Made by a program: the position numbers and the translations under genes. Of a stretch of 64,000 bases of DNA, positions 17,706 to 26,445 are shown in pieces. Origin of the DNA: CAYJFQ01 sp964369955 (lineage in GTDB: Bacteria > Bacillota_I > Bacilli_A > Erysipelotrichales > Erysipelotrichaceae); NCBI GenBank assembly GCA_964369955.1, contig CAYJFQ010000007.1:1-64000 (forward strand), given 5' to 3'. The notes under the pieces were generated by a model. The model saw nothing but the letters and a program-made list of their open reading frames with translations. It was not told the DNA's origin and did not search any database. The number at the start of each line of letters is the position of its first letter. The stretch's first letter is position 1.

Positions 17706-19650
17706 CTTCAACATCCTCCCTTAAAGCTTGTTTTAACTCTTCTGTTAAATCTGCAACACTTGTTCCTTCTCTTTGTAGACCAGCTGCGCTAAAGTGTCCG
17801 CCTCCACCTAATTTTTCTAAAGTGGTTTGGACATTTAAATGTCCCTTACTACGAGCACTAATAATCACTTGATTTTCCGCAACCTTTGCGACCACAAATG
17901 AAGCTTCAATATTATTAATGTTTAAAATGCTATCAGCGGCTTGAGAAACAAGTGTGCGATTATAAAAACCATCATCCACTGCCGCAATTATTATTTCATT
18001 AGTAAACAATTCTGAACTTCCATAAATACGATTTTTACTCTCAAAATCTAGATAATTTTCTTTTAAGAATGATTCAGTCTCACTAGCATCAGCACCCTTA
18101 GTCTTAATAAAACTAGCTGCCGCAAAAGTTCTAGTTCCACTTCTCACTCTAAAGTGATTTGTATCAACGATTATTCCCGTCAACATCAATGTAGCCTCTA
18201 AAGGTTCCAATTCAATATTTTGTGGTTGGTATTCAATTAACTCAGACACTAACTCACAAGTACTAGAGGCACTAGGTTCTACATATACTAGAATTGGTTT
18301 ACTAAAGAAATGTTCGCCACGGCGATGATGATCAATTACCACTAGCTTTTGAGCATCCTCAACTAAACTAGGAGCGCTACATAAACCTAAGTGATGATGA
18401 TCAACACAGATTACTAAACTGTTTTTACCTAGCAATAGAATTCCATCGCCCTCGGAAATAAAATTGTGACGATTGGCGATAGTTTCGCCATAACGATTCA
18501 TTGCCATTTCTAATTGAGAATCATAACTAATACCAACGCTTACAGTAAAAACATTTTCACAGTATTCTCTAGCCATTGTACTAACTGCTAACATTGACCC
18601 CATACAGTCAAAATCAATATCCTTATGCCCAACAACGATTACGTTTTCGCTATCACTTATTAAATCTTTAATTGTACGAGACATAACCCTTGCCTTAACT
18701 TTGCTGCGTTTCTCAACAGCTTCTGAGCTACCACCAAAATATTTGATGCTGCCTTGATAAGATCTCATAGCGACTTGGTCACCACCACGAGATAAAGCTA
18801 ACTCTAGCAGATTAGAAGCCATCTCATCTAACTCAGCTAAATTATGAGTGCCTCGCGCAAAGGCCATCGACATTGTGATTACTACATTTATTTTTAAAGC
18901 TTCATTTCTAATATCATCTAAGATAGAGAAATAATTTTGTTCAATCTTTCCATAGATCTTTTCATTTAACACTAAGACAAAACGATCAGATCTAATACGT
19001 CTAATTAAAATCCCATTAGCTTTTGCCCATCGATCAATCATTTGGCGTAAGTTAGTATTAATTAAAGAAATAACTTGTTCATCTTCATTTTGAATAGTCT
19101 CATTATAATTATCTAAATGAATTAAGCCAATAACTGTCTTGTTAGTATCTAACTCAAGTTTAGTCTTATAACTATCTGTAACCTCTCTCCAAAGTAAAAC
19201 TTGTTCTCCTTCTTTACGACTAACTATATAGCGTCTGCGCTTGTAGGCAAATTCTACTTGATCAGTTTCTTCATCAAACAAATCTCTAATTTCTGGAATG
19301 ATTTTAGTAATCTTTTTCGAAATGAAGTCTTCTTGGAAATTCTCAAGTAATTCACTGACCCAAGTTACTTCATAATCATTACCATAAATCATTAATCCAA
19401 CTCCACCAAATGAAATAGCTTGTTGATATTTGTCACCAAGTATTTGAGCAGTTGTTGTCGATCTTTTAGTCATATCTGTTTGATAGTTGAAAATAATGAA
19501 TCCAACTATTAAGCTGTTTACAACTAAAATCACAAAACTTAAATACATTAATACATCTATAATTAAAAAATAGCACGCAAATAAAAGTACTAATTCAACT
19601 ACTAGAACAATTACTAACGCTATTTTCCATATTCTTAATTTATCTAACAT
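17683..19650 (-). CDS. gdpP: Cyclic-di-AMP phosphodiesterase GdpP
   Basis: A 655-residue membrane protein that hydrolyses c-di-AMP to pApA. Order: two membrane helices (about 8-52), a PAS-like domain, a degenerate GGDEF domain (SRGGDQVAM), a DHH domain with GHKDIDFDCMGS, CVDHHH and VIDHHRRG, and DHHA1 with GGGGHFSAAG. It is full length. It controls c-di-AMP levels, hence potassium, turgor and wall stress. AAGGTGG precedes the ATG; the gene overlaps yybS by 11 bases and rplI by 23. Confidence 0.96.
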   Translation of the reverse strand: MLDKLRIWKIALVIVLVVELVLLFACYFLIIDVLMYLSFVILVVNSLIVGFIIFNYQTDMTKRSTTTAQILGDKYQQAISFGGVGLMIYGNDYEVTWVSELLENFQEDFISKKITKIIPEIRDLFDEETDQVEFAYKRRRYIVSRKEGEQVLLWREVTDSYKTKLELDTNKTVIGLIHLDNYNETIQNEDEQVISLINTNLRQMIDRWAKANGILIRRIRSDRFVLVLNEKIYGKIEQNYFSILDDIRNEALKINVVITMSMAFARGTHNLAELDEMASNLLELALSRGGDQVAMRSYQGSIKYFGGSSEAVEKRSKVKARVMSRTIKDLISDSENVIVVGHKDIDFDCMGSMLAVSTMAREYCENVFTVSVGISYDSQLEMAMNRYGETIANRHNFISEGDGILLLGKNSLVICVDHHHLGLCSAPSLVEDAQKLVVIDHHRRGEHFFSKPILVYVEPSASSTCELVSELIEYQPQNIELEPLEATLMLTGIIVDTNHFRVRSGTRTFAAASFIKTKGADASETESFLKENYLDFESKNRIYGSSELFTNEIIIAAVDDGFYNRTLVSQAADSILNINNIEASFVVAKVAENQVIISARSKGHLNVQTTLEKLGGGGHFSAAGLQREGTSVADLTEELKQALREDVEDESNLIK

Positions 19651-20572
19651 TATTTACCACCTTGTCAATTTCTTTTTTAAGATTACCACAAGTATCGAAG
19701 GCTCCAATAATTACTAATACTACCGAGATAATTGGGGCCATAAATAAAAACAAACAATAAAAAATTAAAATGTAATTACGCTTACCATATCTTCTAATTA
19801 AGTAAACTGTAGTCATAAATCCAATAATCATAAAGATAAATAATGATACTGAGCTTAAGACAAAAATAATCATTGAGATATTGCGATCTAAACCTAAAAA
19901 ACTAGATAATTGATTGCCCAACAATGTCACCAACATCAAATAGGCTAACCATTTAGGGAACTTCAAGTCTTGGTACTTAGTAAGTTTTGGCATTTCTATT
20001 TTGAATCTTCTTAAAATGATATGTGCAAGAAAATAAATAATAGCCGCTTCCAAAACAGCAGAGAATACAATTGCAATTGGAAAAGTTACCATGATAAATT
20101 CTTTAATTGTAAAGTCACCTAGCACTGCAACATTTTCACCAATTGCTTGAGTAAAAATATCCTCGAGAATAGTCATTTCCTCAACAATATTATAACCAAA
20201 AGCTCCAGAAAATAATATCATTGTGACTAAGTAGGAAAAAGCTGTGAAAAATAGAGTCGTGAAAAATAAAAAACTGCTCTTCTTTTTGTGGTATACACCA
20301 TAACCGAAGACGATTCCTGTAACACAAGAATTAATGACTAGAAATGTTGTAGTAAGCATTCCACTAAAGAAAGCAATCAATGTCATTGAAACAAAAGGAA
20401 CTAAAGATTCTTTAAAACCGTACTTAGCACAATAGATGGCAATCGGTAGAGGAATAATAAAGGTTAGGGCAGCTTGAAAAAAACCAGCTGTATATCTATC
20501 AATTAAGACAATTACTCCAACTAAGGCTGTCATCATTGCGCCTTCAGTTATTTTCCTAATATTATTATTCAT
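19640..20572 (-). CDS. yybS: YybS-family (DUF2232) membrane protein
   Basis: A 310-residue integral membrane protein with about eight hydrophobic segments, matching the DUF2232/YybS family by topology and by its place just upstream of gdpP. Its function is not established; a substrate-transport or S-component-like role has been suggested for similar folds. GGGG is 6 bases before the ATG. A terminator separates it from rpsR, so it may depend on readthrough from the ribosomal operon or on an undetected promoter in the 47-base gap. Confidence 0.8.
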   Translation of the reverse strand: MNNNIRKITEGAMMTALVGVIVLIDRYTAGFFQAALTFIIPLPIAIYCAKYGFKESLVPFVSMTLIAFFSGMLTTTFLVINSCVTGIVFGYGVYHKKKSSFLFFTTLFFTAFSYLVTMILFSGAFGYNIVEEMTILEDIFTQAIGENVAVLGDFTIKEFIMVTFPIAIVFSAVLEAAIIYFLAHIILRRFKIEMPKLTKYQDLKFPKWLAYLMLVTLLGNQLSSFLGLDRNISMIIFVLSSVSLFIFMIIGFMTTVYLIRRYGKRNYILIFYCLFLFMAPIISVVLVIIGAFDTCGNLKKEIDKVVNNVR

Positions 20573-20590
20573 TTTTGTCCCCTTTTTTAG

Positions 20591-20618
20591 AAAAAACTTC
20601 CATCATAGATGGAAGTTT
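20591..20618 (-). terminator. Terminator after rpsR
   Basis: An 11-bp stem (20594-20604 with 20608-20618), a 3-base loop and six T on the minus strand. It ends the rpsF-ssb-rpsR unit, leaving yybS-gdpP-rplI-dnaB to partial readthrough or a separate promoter. Confidence 0.9.
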
Positions 20619-20619
20619 A

Positions 20620-20850
20620 TTAGTCAATTACATATGGTAATAAAGCCATTTGACGTGAGCGTTTGATTGCAGTTGCTAGCATTCTTTGGTAGATTGCTTT
20701 AGTTCCTGTAACACGTCTTGGGATGATTTTTCCATTTGCTGAAATAAATCTTTTCAATAATTCAACATCTTTATAATCAATATATTCAACTTTGTTTTGA
20801 GTAAAGTAACATACTTTACGACGACTTGTTCTTTGTTTTTTAAAAGCCAT
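20620..20850 (-). CDS. rpsR: 30S ribosomal protein S18
   Basis: S18 (76 residues) forms a heterodimer with S6 on the 30S platform. The conserved core from YIDYKDVELLKRF to ITGTK-like VTGTKAIYQR and KRSRQMALLPY is present. Only one cysteine remains near the N terminus (KVCYFT). An AGGAAG site precedes the ATG. It is third in the rpsF-ssb-rpsR operon, directly followed by a terminator. Confidence 0.98.
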   Translation of the reverse strand: MAFKKQRTSRRKVCYFTQNKVEYIDYKDVELLKRFISANGKIIPRRVTGTKAIYQRMLATAIKRSRQMALLPYVID

Positions 20851-20864
20851 GATTTCTTCCTTTC

Positions 20865-21305
20865 TTAGAATGGTAAATCATCACTGCTAGGATCAAAAGA
20901 ATCTAAGCTAAATGATTCATCATTGTTATTTGTAGTTACATCAGGTTGGTAACCTGAGTTATTATAATCATTTCTACTAGAAGTAGTGTTTGTTGATTTT
21001 GGTTCTAAGAACTGAACACTTTCACAAACAACTTCAGTTACATACACTCTTTGACCATCTCTTTCGTAGTTACGAGTCTGAATGCGGCCTTCAACTCCAA
21101 TTTGAGAGCCTTTATGTGTATATTGAGCTAATAGTTCAGCAGTCTTATTCCAAGCAACACAACCAATAAAATCCGCATCAGGTTGCCCTTCTGTTCTGCT
21201 ACGACGATTAACTGCAATTGTAAAACTTGCGACAGATGTTCCGGATGTCGTTTTACGCATCTCTACATCTTTAGTCAATCTTCCAATTAAGATAACTCTA
21301 TTCAT
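20865..21305 (-). CDS. ssb: Single-stranded DNA-binding protein
   Basis: SSB (146 residues) has an OB-fold domain (about 1-105, starting MNRVILIGRLTKDVE), a flexible Asn/Ser/Thr-rich linker, and the acidic tip DDLPF that recruits repair and replication partners. It starts 4 bases after rpsF with no strong ribosome site of its own, which suggests translational coupling. The operon order is the standard Bacillota one. Confidence 0.98.
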   Translation of the reverse strand: MNRVILIGRLTKDVEMRKTTSGTSVASFTIAVNRRSRTEGQPDADFIGCVAWNKTAELLAQYTHKGSQIGVEGRIQTRNYERDGQRVYVTEVVCESVQFLEPKSTNTTSSRNDYNNSGYQPDVTTNNNDESFSLDSFDPSSDDLPF

Positions 21306-21309
21306 ATCA

Positions 21310-21606
21310 TTAAGCCTGTTCTTCTAAATTAACGATCATATGACGAATGCAAGCTGACTCAATTCTCGCGATACGATCAAATTCTTTAATCGCTTCTGGA
21401 CTTGCGTCAAAATTAGTTACTACATAGTAACCTTTTGTCATATGATTGATAGGGTACGCAAACTCTTTAACGCCCCAATCGTTAACTTCGTTAATTTTAC
21501 CGCCATCTGCAGTTAAAATTCCATGAAGTTTTTCAATTAGTTCATTACGCTCAGTATCAGCTAATGTCGCGTTAAGAATATACATTACTTCGTACTTTCT
21601 CATCAT
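21310..21606 (-). CDS. rpsF: 30S ribosomal protein S6
   Basis: S6 (98 residues), starting MMRKYEVMYI and including the conserved WGVKEFAYPI and GYYVVTNF strands. Two adjacent ATG codons (21606, 21603) both follow AAGGAGG at usable distance; the first is chosen. A longer frame from an upstream TTG runs through the leader structure and is rejected. It is the first gene of the rpsF-ssb-rpsR operon and probably autoregulated through the leader described separately. Confidence 0.97.
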   Translation of the reverse strand: MMRKYEVMYILNATLADTERNELIEKLHGILTADGGKINEVNDWGVKEFAYPINHMTKGYYVVTNFDASPEAIKEFDRIARIESACIRHMIVNLEEQA

Positions 21607-21669
21607 CTTCACCTCCTTGTGGTCTGTGGGCTCTTCAGCCAAGGAATATTTATAAAATACCCGTAGGAG
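21607..21669 (-). promoter_or_regulatory. rpsF leader, probable S6:S18 autoregulatory structure
   Basis: The 5' untranslated region on the minus strand holds a GGCT-GAAG-AGCC hairpin (21632-21643) flanked by CCTT and, after a 10-base CACAGACCAC stretch, AAGG. The outer CCTT/AAGG pairing would occupy the first bases of the AAGGAGG ribosome site. This layout fits the known class of rpsF leaders bound by S6:S18. The assignment rests on layout, not on a covariance match. Confidence 0.55.
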
Positions 21670-21670
21670 T

Positions 21671-21699
21671 ATTCTATCAAATTTCTAAGTTATTTACAA
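21671..21699 (-). promoter_or_regulatory. Promoter of the rpsF operon
   Basis: The minus strand reads TTGTAA (21694-21699), a 17-base spacer and TAGAAT (21671-21676). Transcription would begin near 21664, giving a leader of about 58 bases. The -35 lies about 6 bases from the end of ispD. Confidence 0.75.
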
Positions 21700-21704
21700 G
21701 CAAA

Positions 21705-22358
21705 TCACTGAATTTTTTGTAAGTCCTCAATTGTTGTGATTTTAATGTTAGAATAGCATCCTTCAACAGCTTTAATCTTAGCGTCACTATACAATTCAAC
21801 TATTTGACCATCATCAGTGCAACTATAGTTTTCTTCATTAAAAGCTTTACGATAACAACCTAGAATTAGGTCAGTTTCAAAAGCTTGCGGAGTTTGAACC
21901 TGAAATAATTCGTTACGCTTAAAAGTAGTGACTACTTCATTGTTAACAATGTGTTTAATCGTATCTTTAACAGGCACAACAGGAATAACAGCTACACCAT
22001 CTTTAATTTCTTTCTTTACATTATTTAAACACTCTTGACTTAGATAAGGGCGAGCTCCATCATGAATTAAAACTTTATCCGAAGAAACGGCCATTAAACC
22101 ATTAAAAACACTGTGGCCTCTTGTTTCTCCGCCAGAGACAAAGATAACATTGCCACTTTGGAATTTGTCGATACATCTTGAGTACTCATCTGCACTTACT
22201 ACTACCACTATTTCCACACAGTCACTGTCTTTTTGAAATATCGAGATCGTTTTTTCTAAAACTGTAGTGTGGTCATCGATTAAGAAAAAGACTTTATTGT
22301 ATCCTAATCCCATTCTTGAACCTTTGCCAGCGGCTACTATTACTGCAGAATATTTCAT
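21705..22358 (-). CDS. ispD: 2-C-methyl-D-erythritol 4-phosphate cytidylyltransferase
   Basis: IspD (217 residues) is the third step of the MEP isoprenoid pathway, making CDP-ME from MEP and CTP. The nucleotide-binding loop VAAGKGSRMG is present, as are the substrate motif HDGARPYLS and VQTPQAFETDLI. It is slightly short but complete. A related ribitol-phosphate cytidylyltransferase (TarI) is the main alternative. AGAGGAAA precedes the ATG. No other MEP genes are in view. Confidence 0.88.
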   Translation of the reverse strand: MKYSAVIVAAGKGSRMGLGYNKVFFLIDDHTTVLEKTISIFQKDSDCVEIVVVVSADEYSRCIDKFQSGNVIFVSGGETRGHSVFNGLMAVSSDKVLIHDGARPYLSQECLNNVKKEIKDGVAVIPVVPVKDTIKHIVNNEVVTTFKRNELFQVQTPQAFETDLILGCYRKAFNEENYSCTDDGQIVELYSDAKIKAVEGCYSNIKITTIEDLQKIQ

Positions 22359-22455
22359 TAATTTTTCCTCTTTTATTTTTTATTTATTATACTAATTATT
22401 ATTATTTAGTCAATAAAAGTTATTAAATTGATTAAAATGTTTGAAATGTTATTTT

Positions 22456-22585
22456 TTTACAAAAATGTAAAGAATTTTCATAATTATTTTAAACAATTAT
22501 AGTATATAATTTAATATGCAATTAATGCATGATTAGGTAAAAAATAGTTCTATTTGTGGCACTATTTTAAATAAAATAGCGGGAG
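22456..22585 (+). promoter_or_regulatory. nrdJ upstream region: palindrome, -10 box, switchable hairpins
   Basis: The palindrome TTTACA-AAAA-TGTAAA (22456-22471) looks like an operator. A TATAAT box is at 22505-22510 with no good -35. In the leader, 22541-22548 can pair with 22561-22568 (8 bp), or 22562-22568 with 22573-22579 (7 bp, loop AAAT). The second hairpin ends one base before the GGGAG ribosome site. The two are mutually exclusive. It is not a cobalamin riboswitch by size or motifs, and I saw no NrdR box. Confidence 0.45.
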
Positions 22586-22592
22586 AAAATAT

Positions 22593-25106
22593 ATGTATAC
22601 ATTAAAATCTATTGAAAAATTAAATAAGGATATTAGAGAAAATTTTCCTCACCTTTATCAAATAGAAAAAGACTTCAAAATCACTCATAGTGGGGTTTCG
22701 CGTCTTGTTATGTTAGACCGTTATGCACAAAAAGATCGTGCCCTTTTAACGCTGGGAGTAGATGATGTAGTTATCACCATTACTAAAGAAGACCCTAAGT
22801 ATCCTGCAAGAGGAATTGGAGTTATTCAATCTATCGATTATAAGAAAGAGCAAGTCACTATCTTAATTGAAGAGGAATGGCGTGCCCCTTTAGAAAACGA
22901 AGAAGAGGCTACTACAGGAATTGTCACTCGTGAGTTCAAAGAAATTGATAAACCTCTAGAAATCTTCTATGAACAAATCGCAGCAAGAGTTGCTAAGTCG
23001 TTAGCTTCTACCGAAAAAAGTGAACTTACAAGAGCTAACTATACCGAGAAATTCTTTCACCAATTAAAAAATTTAAATACTGTTCCAGCTGGAAGAGTGC
23101 TATATGGGGCAGGAAGCGGAACTGAGGTTACTTACTTTAACTGCTTTGTAATGCCGTTTATTAGAGATTCTCGTGGCGGCATTGCTGACCATCGTAAAGA
23201 AGTGATGGAAATCATGTCACGTGGTGGTGGTGTTGGAACTAATGGATCAACATTACGCCCAAAATCAGCTCCTGCAAAGGGAGTTGGTGGCAAGAGTAGT
23301 GGAGCGGTTAGTTGGCTTAATGATATTGCCAACTTAACACATCTTGTAGAGCAAGGTGGCTCAAGACGTGGTGCTCAGATGATTATGTTATCTGATTGGC
23401 ATCCTGATGTAATTGAGTTTATTATTTCTAAAATGCAGAATCCACGTGTTTTAAAGTGGTTAGCTGATAACTCTAAAGATGAAACTGTTAGAGCTGAGGC
23501 TAATCGTAAATTAAAATTCATTCCTCTTTCAAGAAATGATATTGAAATTTATGAGTCTCTAAAAGCAAATAAAAATACTCCTCCTCATATAATTGATTAT
23601 GTTGATGAATTATTAATTGACAAAGGAAAACTAGAAGTATTAAATCCTGATTTCTTAAGTGGTGCTAATATTTCTGTAAATATTAGTGATGAATTTATGA
23701 AAGCTGTTGAGAATGATTTAGACTTCGAGTTAAGATTCCCTGATTTAGAGATTTTAACTAAGGAACAAAAAGAATTCTATGATGAGAATTGGCATAATAT
23801 TGGCGATGTCCGTGAATGGGAGTCACTAGGATACCCTTCTAAAGTTTATCGCACAATTAAAGCTGTAGATTTATGGGACCTCATTTCTTTCTGTGCTACT
23901 TATTCAGCAGAACCTGGTATCTTCTTTATTGACAATGCCAATCAAAAAACAAACGCTGTAGCCTATGGGCAAAAAGTTGTCGCAACTAATCCTTGTGGAG
24001 AACAACCTTTAGCTCCTTATTCAGTTTGTAACCTTGCTGCTGTTAATCTTGCGAATTTTGTCGACAAGAAAACAGGTGAAGTGTTATTTGATAAGTTAAG
24101 CGAGACTGTTAGTTTAACTGTTCGTATGCAAGATAATGTTATTGATGGAACTCCTTACTTTTTAGAACCTAACAAAGAACAAGCGTTAGGCGAAAGAAGA
24201 GTAGGGCTCGGGATAATGGGATTGCATGATTTATTAATCTTCGCGAAAGAAAGATATGGTAGCTCTAGTTCAATTAAGTTAATAGATAAGGTATTTGAAA
24301 CTATCGCAACTAGTGCTTATCGTACTTCAATTGAGTTAGCTAAGGAAAAAGGCAGCTTCCCTTACTTAACTGACCGTGAAAAGTTTATTAACTCGGGGTA
24401 TATGAAAGCAATGCCAGAAGATATTCGTCAAGATATTTTAACTTATGGTATTCGTAATTCGCACCTTCTAACTATTGCGCCTACTGGTTCTACTGGAACG
24501 ATGGTTGGAGTCTCAACTGGTCTTGAACCTTACTTCTCATTCTCTTATTTCAGAAGTGGAAGGCTTGGGAAGTTTATCGAAGTAAATGCAGCTGTGGTTG
24601 ATGAATTTCTAAGTTACTATCCAGAATATACAAAAGAGAATTTACCAGACTACTTTGTTTCTGCGATGGAGTTAACTCCTGAGGAACATGCGGATACTCA
24701 ATGTGCTATCCAAAGATGGATTGACTCTTCGATCTCTAAAACTGTTAATGCTCCTCGTGGCTTCTCGGTAAAACAAGTCCAAAAAATCTATGAACGTCTT
24801 TATAAAGGCGGTGCTAAAGGTGGAACTGTTTATGTAGATGGTTCTCGTGATTCTCAAGTATTGAGTCTCACTAATGATGAAGATGCAGCTTGGAACCAAA
24901 TGGATTTAATCAAAGACTTCGGAGTAAAAGTTTCTCAGAAACAAGAAGACGAAAAACAAACAGATATGCGTGGAGATCGTCAAGATCGTAACATCGGAAT
25001 CGAGGTTGGTGATATTTGTCCTATTTGTAATGAAGGTGTGGTTGAAGAAATTGGTGGATGTAATACATGTACTAACTGTAATGCCCAGCTTAAATGTGGA
25101 TTATAA
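22593..25106 (+). CDS. nrdJ: Adenosylcobalamin-dependent ribonucleotide reductase (class II)
   Basis: An 837-residue class II reductase making deoxyribonucleotides with a B12-derived radical, independent of oxygen. The active site NPCGEQPL (Cys468, Glu470), an early redox cysteine in YFNCFVMP, the GGGVGTNGSTLRPK loop and APTGSTGTMVG are all visible. The C terminus carries a CxxC...CxxCxxC cluster (from about residue 806 to 824), as in NrdJ proteins that use a swinging redox tail or bind zinc. The first 110 residues do not look like an ATP cone. GGGAG is 7 bases before the ATG. It is single, with its own terminator. Confidence 0.95.
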   Translation: MYTLKSIEKLNKDIRENFPHLYQIEKDFKITHSGVSRLVMLDRYAQKDRALLTLGVDDVVITITKEDPKYPARGIGVIQSIDYKKEQVTILIEEEWRAPLENEEEATTGIVTREFKEIDKPLEIFYEQIAARVAKSLASTEKSELTRANYTEKFFHQLKNLNTVPAGRVLYGAGSGTEVTYFNCFVMPFIRDSRGGIADHRKEVMEIMSRGGGVGTNGSTLRPKSAPAKGVGGKSSGAVSWLNDIANLTHLVEQGGSRRGAQMIMLSDWHPDVIEFIISKMQNPRVLKWLADNSKDETVRAEANRKLKFIPLSRNDIEIYESLKANKNTPPHIIDYVDELLIDKGKLEVLNPDFLSGANISVNISDEFMKAVENDLDFELRFPDLEILTKEQKEFYDENWHNIGDVREWESLGYPSKVYRTIKAVDLWDLISFCATYSAEPGIFFIDNANQKTNAVAYGQKVVATNPCGEQPLAPYSVCNLAAVNLANFVDKKTGEVLFDKLSETVSLTVRMQDNVIDGTPYFLEPNKEQALGERRVGLGIMGLHDLLIFAKERYGSSSSIKLIDKVFETIATSAYRTSIELAKEKGSFPYLTDREKFINSGYMKAMPEDIRQDILTYGIRNSHLLTIAPTGSTGTMVGVSTGLEPYFSFSYFRSGRLGKFIEVNAAVVDEFLSYYPEYTKENLPDYFVSAMELTPEEHADTQCAIQRWIDSSISKTVNAPRGFSVKQVQKIYERLYKGGAKGGTVYVDGSRDSQVLSLTNDEDAAWNQMDLIKDFGVKVSQKQEDEKQTDMRGDRQDRNIGIEVGDICPICNEGVVEEIGGCNTCTNCNAQLKCGL

Positions 25107-25132
25107 AACAAGGTTAATAACCTTGTTTTTTT
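25105..25132 (+). terminator. Terminator of nrdJ
   Basis: An 11-bp stem (25105-25115 with 25119-25129), a 3-base loop and a T run to 25132, overlapping the nrdJ stop codon region. Confidence 0.92.
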
Positions 25133-25176
25133 ATATCTTAAGTATGATAAAATAATTAGAGAATAAGGAGATTATT

Positions 25177-25519
25177 ATGACACCGAAAGAGGTCTTAAAA
25201 CTATGGGTAGAAATATTCAACAAAGCTGACGCGGAGGCTTTATCCCAATTTTATACAGATGATGCAGTAAACCATCAAGTAGTAACTGACCCAGTAATTG
25301 GAAAAACTGCTATACATCAGAGATTTGTTGAAGAATTCTCCACTGCAAGGATGGTTTAATATCTTTGAAGACGGTGAATGGGCAATTATGGAATGGCGTG
25401 ATCCTAAAGGATTTAGAGGTTGTGGTTTTTTTCATATCGTTAATTCTAAGATAGTTTTTCAACGAGGATATATGAATAAACTCAGTTTCTTAAAAATGAA
25501 TAATTTGCCTATTGAATAA
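25177..25519 (+). pseudogene. SnoaL/NTF2-like protein, frameshifted
   Basis: Two overlapping frames together make one small SnoaL-like (NTF2-fold) protein. Frame one (25177-25359) begins with MTPKEVLKLWVEIFNKADAE and runs through FYTDDAVNHQV, then stops after TARMV. The other frame continues with NIFEDGEWAIMEWRDP and ends RGYMNKLSFLKMNNLPIE. The junction near 25350-25362 looks like a loss of about 11 bases, because relatives carry a few residues between MV and the next strand. AAGGAGA precedes the first ATG. Either the gene is recently broken or there is a sequencing or assembly error. The fold family is clear; the function is unknown. Confidence 0.75.
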
Positions 25520-25583
25520 TATTTAGAATTTTGTTTATTACTATATTAAGGTATATTAAAAACAATAGATTAGGAGGGGTACT

Positions 25584-26426
25584 ATGGCAGGTGTAATTTT
25601 TGAAGGTGGAGCACTTAGAGGGATTTTTTCAGCTGGTGTTATGGATGCTTTAATTGAAGGAGATATTCACTTCGATTATGTTATTGGGGTTTCAGCTGGA
25701 ATGTCTAACGCTATGTCTTATGTCTCAAAACAAAAGGGACGCAATATTGAAATACTAAAAGAGTATCGTAATGACCCTAGATATATGTCAAAAAGAAATT
25801 TACTAAAATGTGGTTCATTATTCGATATAGACTTTTTATATGATGAAATACCCAATGAGATAAACATCTATAATCGACAAGCATTAGCTAACTATCAAGG
25901 TGAAATAAAAGCTGTAGTAACTAATGTTCACACTGGTGAAGCTGAGTACTTAGATTGCAAAGAGATGGATAAAAAGTGTTTAATTTTGCAAGCTACAAGT
26001 GCACTACCTTTCTATTGTCCACCTGTTACTATTGGTGACAAACTTTACTATGATGGTGGTATCAGCGACTCAATTCCGATTAAAAAATCGCAAGCAGATG
26101 GAAATAAGAAAAACTTGATTGTCTTAACCCAACCACAAGGATATCGTAAGTCTTCAGGGAAGATGACAAAGCTAGCTGCTTTCTTATTGAAAAGAAAATA
26201 CCCAAAAATGGCTCAAATTATGCTTGAGAGAGCTGAGATGTACAACCAAACGATTGATTATATTGAGGAATTAGAAAAAAATGATTCAAAAAATAATCTA
26301 GTAATTAGACCTGAATATAAACTAAACTCTTTTGAAGATGATGTCAATGAGTTAGAAAAGACTTATCTTCATGGTTATAAAGTTGGAATGAAATCTTTAG
26401 ATAGCATTAAGAAAAACTTATTCTAA
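25584..26426 (+). CDS. Patatin-like phospholipase (YjjU-like)
   Basis: A 280-residue patatin. The oxyanion loop is EGGALRGIFSAG, nucleophile Ser37 is in GVSAGM, and catalytic Asp157 is in YDGGISDSIP. The length and the EGGALRG start fit the YjjU/RssA-like group rather than that of the patatin at 230-1498. There is no signal peptide. AGGAGGGG is 6 bases before the ATG. An ABC operon follows after its own promoter, so linkage to it is not certain. The lipid substrate is unknown. Confidence 0.88.
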   Translation: MAGVIFEGGALRGIFSAGVMDALIEGDIHFDYVIGVSAGMSNAMSYVSKQKGRNIEILKEYRNDPRYMSKRNLLKCGSLFDIDFLYDEIPNEINIYNRQALANYQGEIKAVVTNVHTGEAEYLDCKEMDKKCLILQATSALPFYCPPVTIGDKLYYDGGISDSIPIKKSQADGNKKNLIVLTQPQGYRKSSGKMTKLAAFLLKRKYPKMAQIMLERAEMYNQTIDYIEELEKNDSKNNLVIRPEYKLNSFEDDVNELEKTYLHGYKVGMKSLDSIKKNLF

Positions 26427-26445
26427 GATACTAAGCGCATGTATC

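Noticed and set aside
21607..21642. Longer rpsF start at a TTG
   Set aside because: It reads through the leader hairpin and the ribosome site; S6 proteins begin with MRKYE-like sequence.
21659..21669. An 11-base match to the universal 16S rRNA segment ACTCCTACGGG
   Set aside because: It overlaps the rpsF transcription start region; no more of the rRNA is present, and an 11-base match is likely to be chance.
22359..22592. Cobalamin riboswitch expected before nrdJ
   Set aside because: The region is too short, very AT-rich and lacks the conserved B12-box type motifs.
25298..25519. Separate small gene after the first SnoaL part
   Set aside because: There is no ribosome site before its ATG, and its sequence continues the upstream fold; it is the second half of a frameshifted gene.
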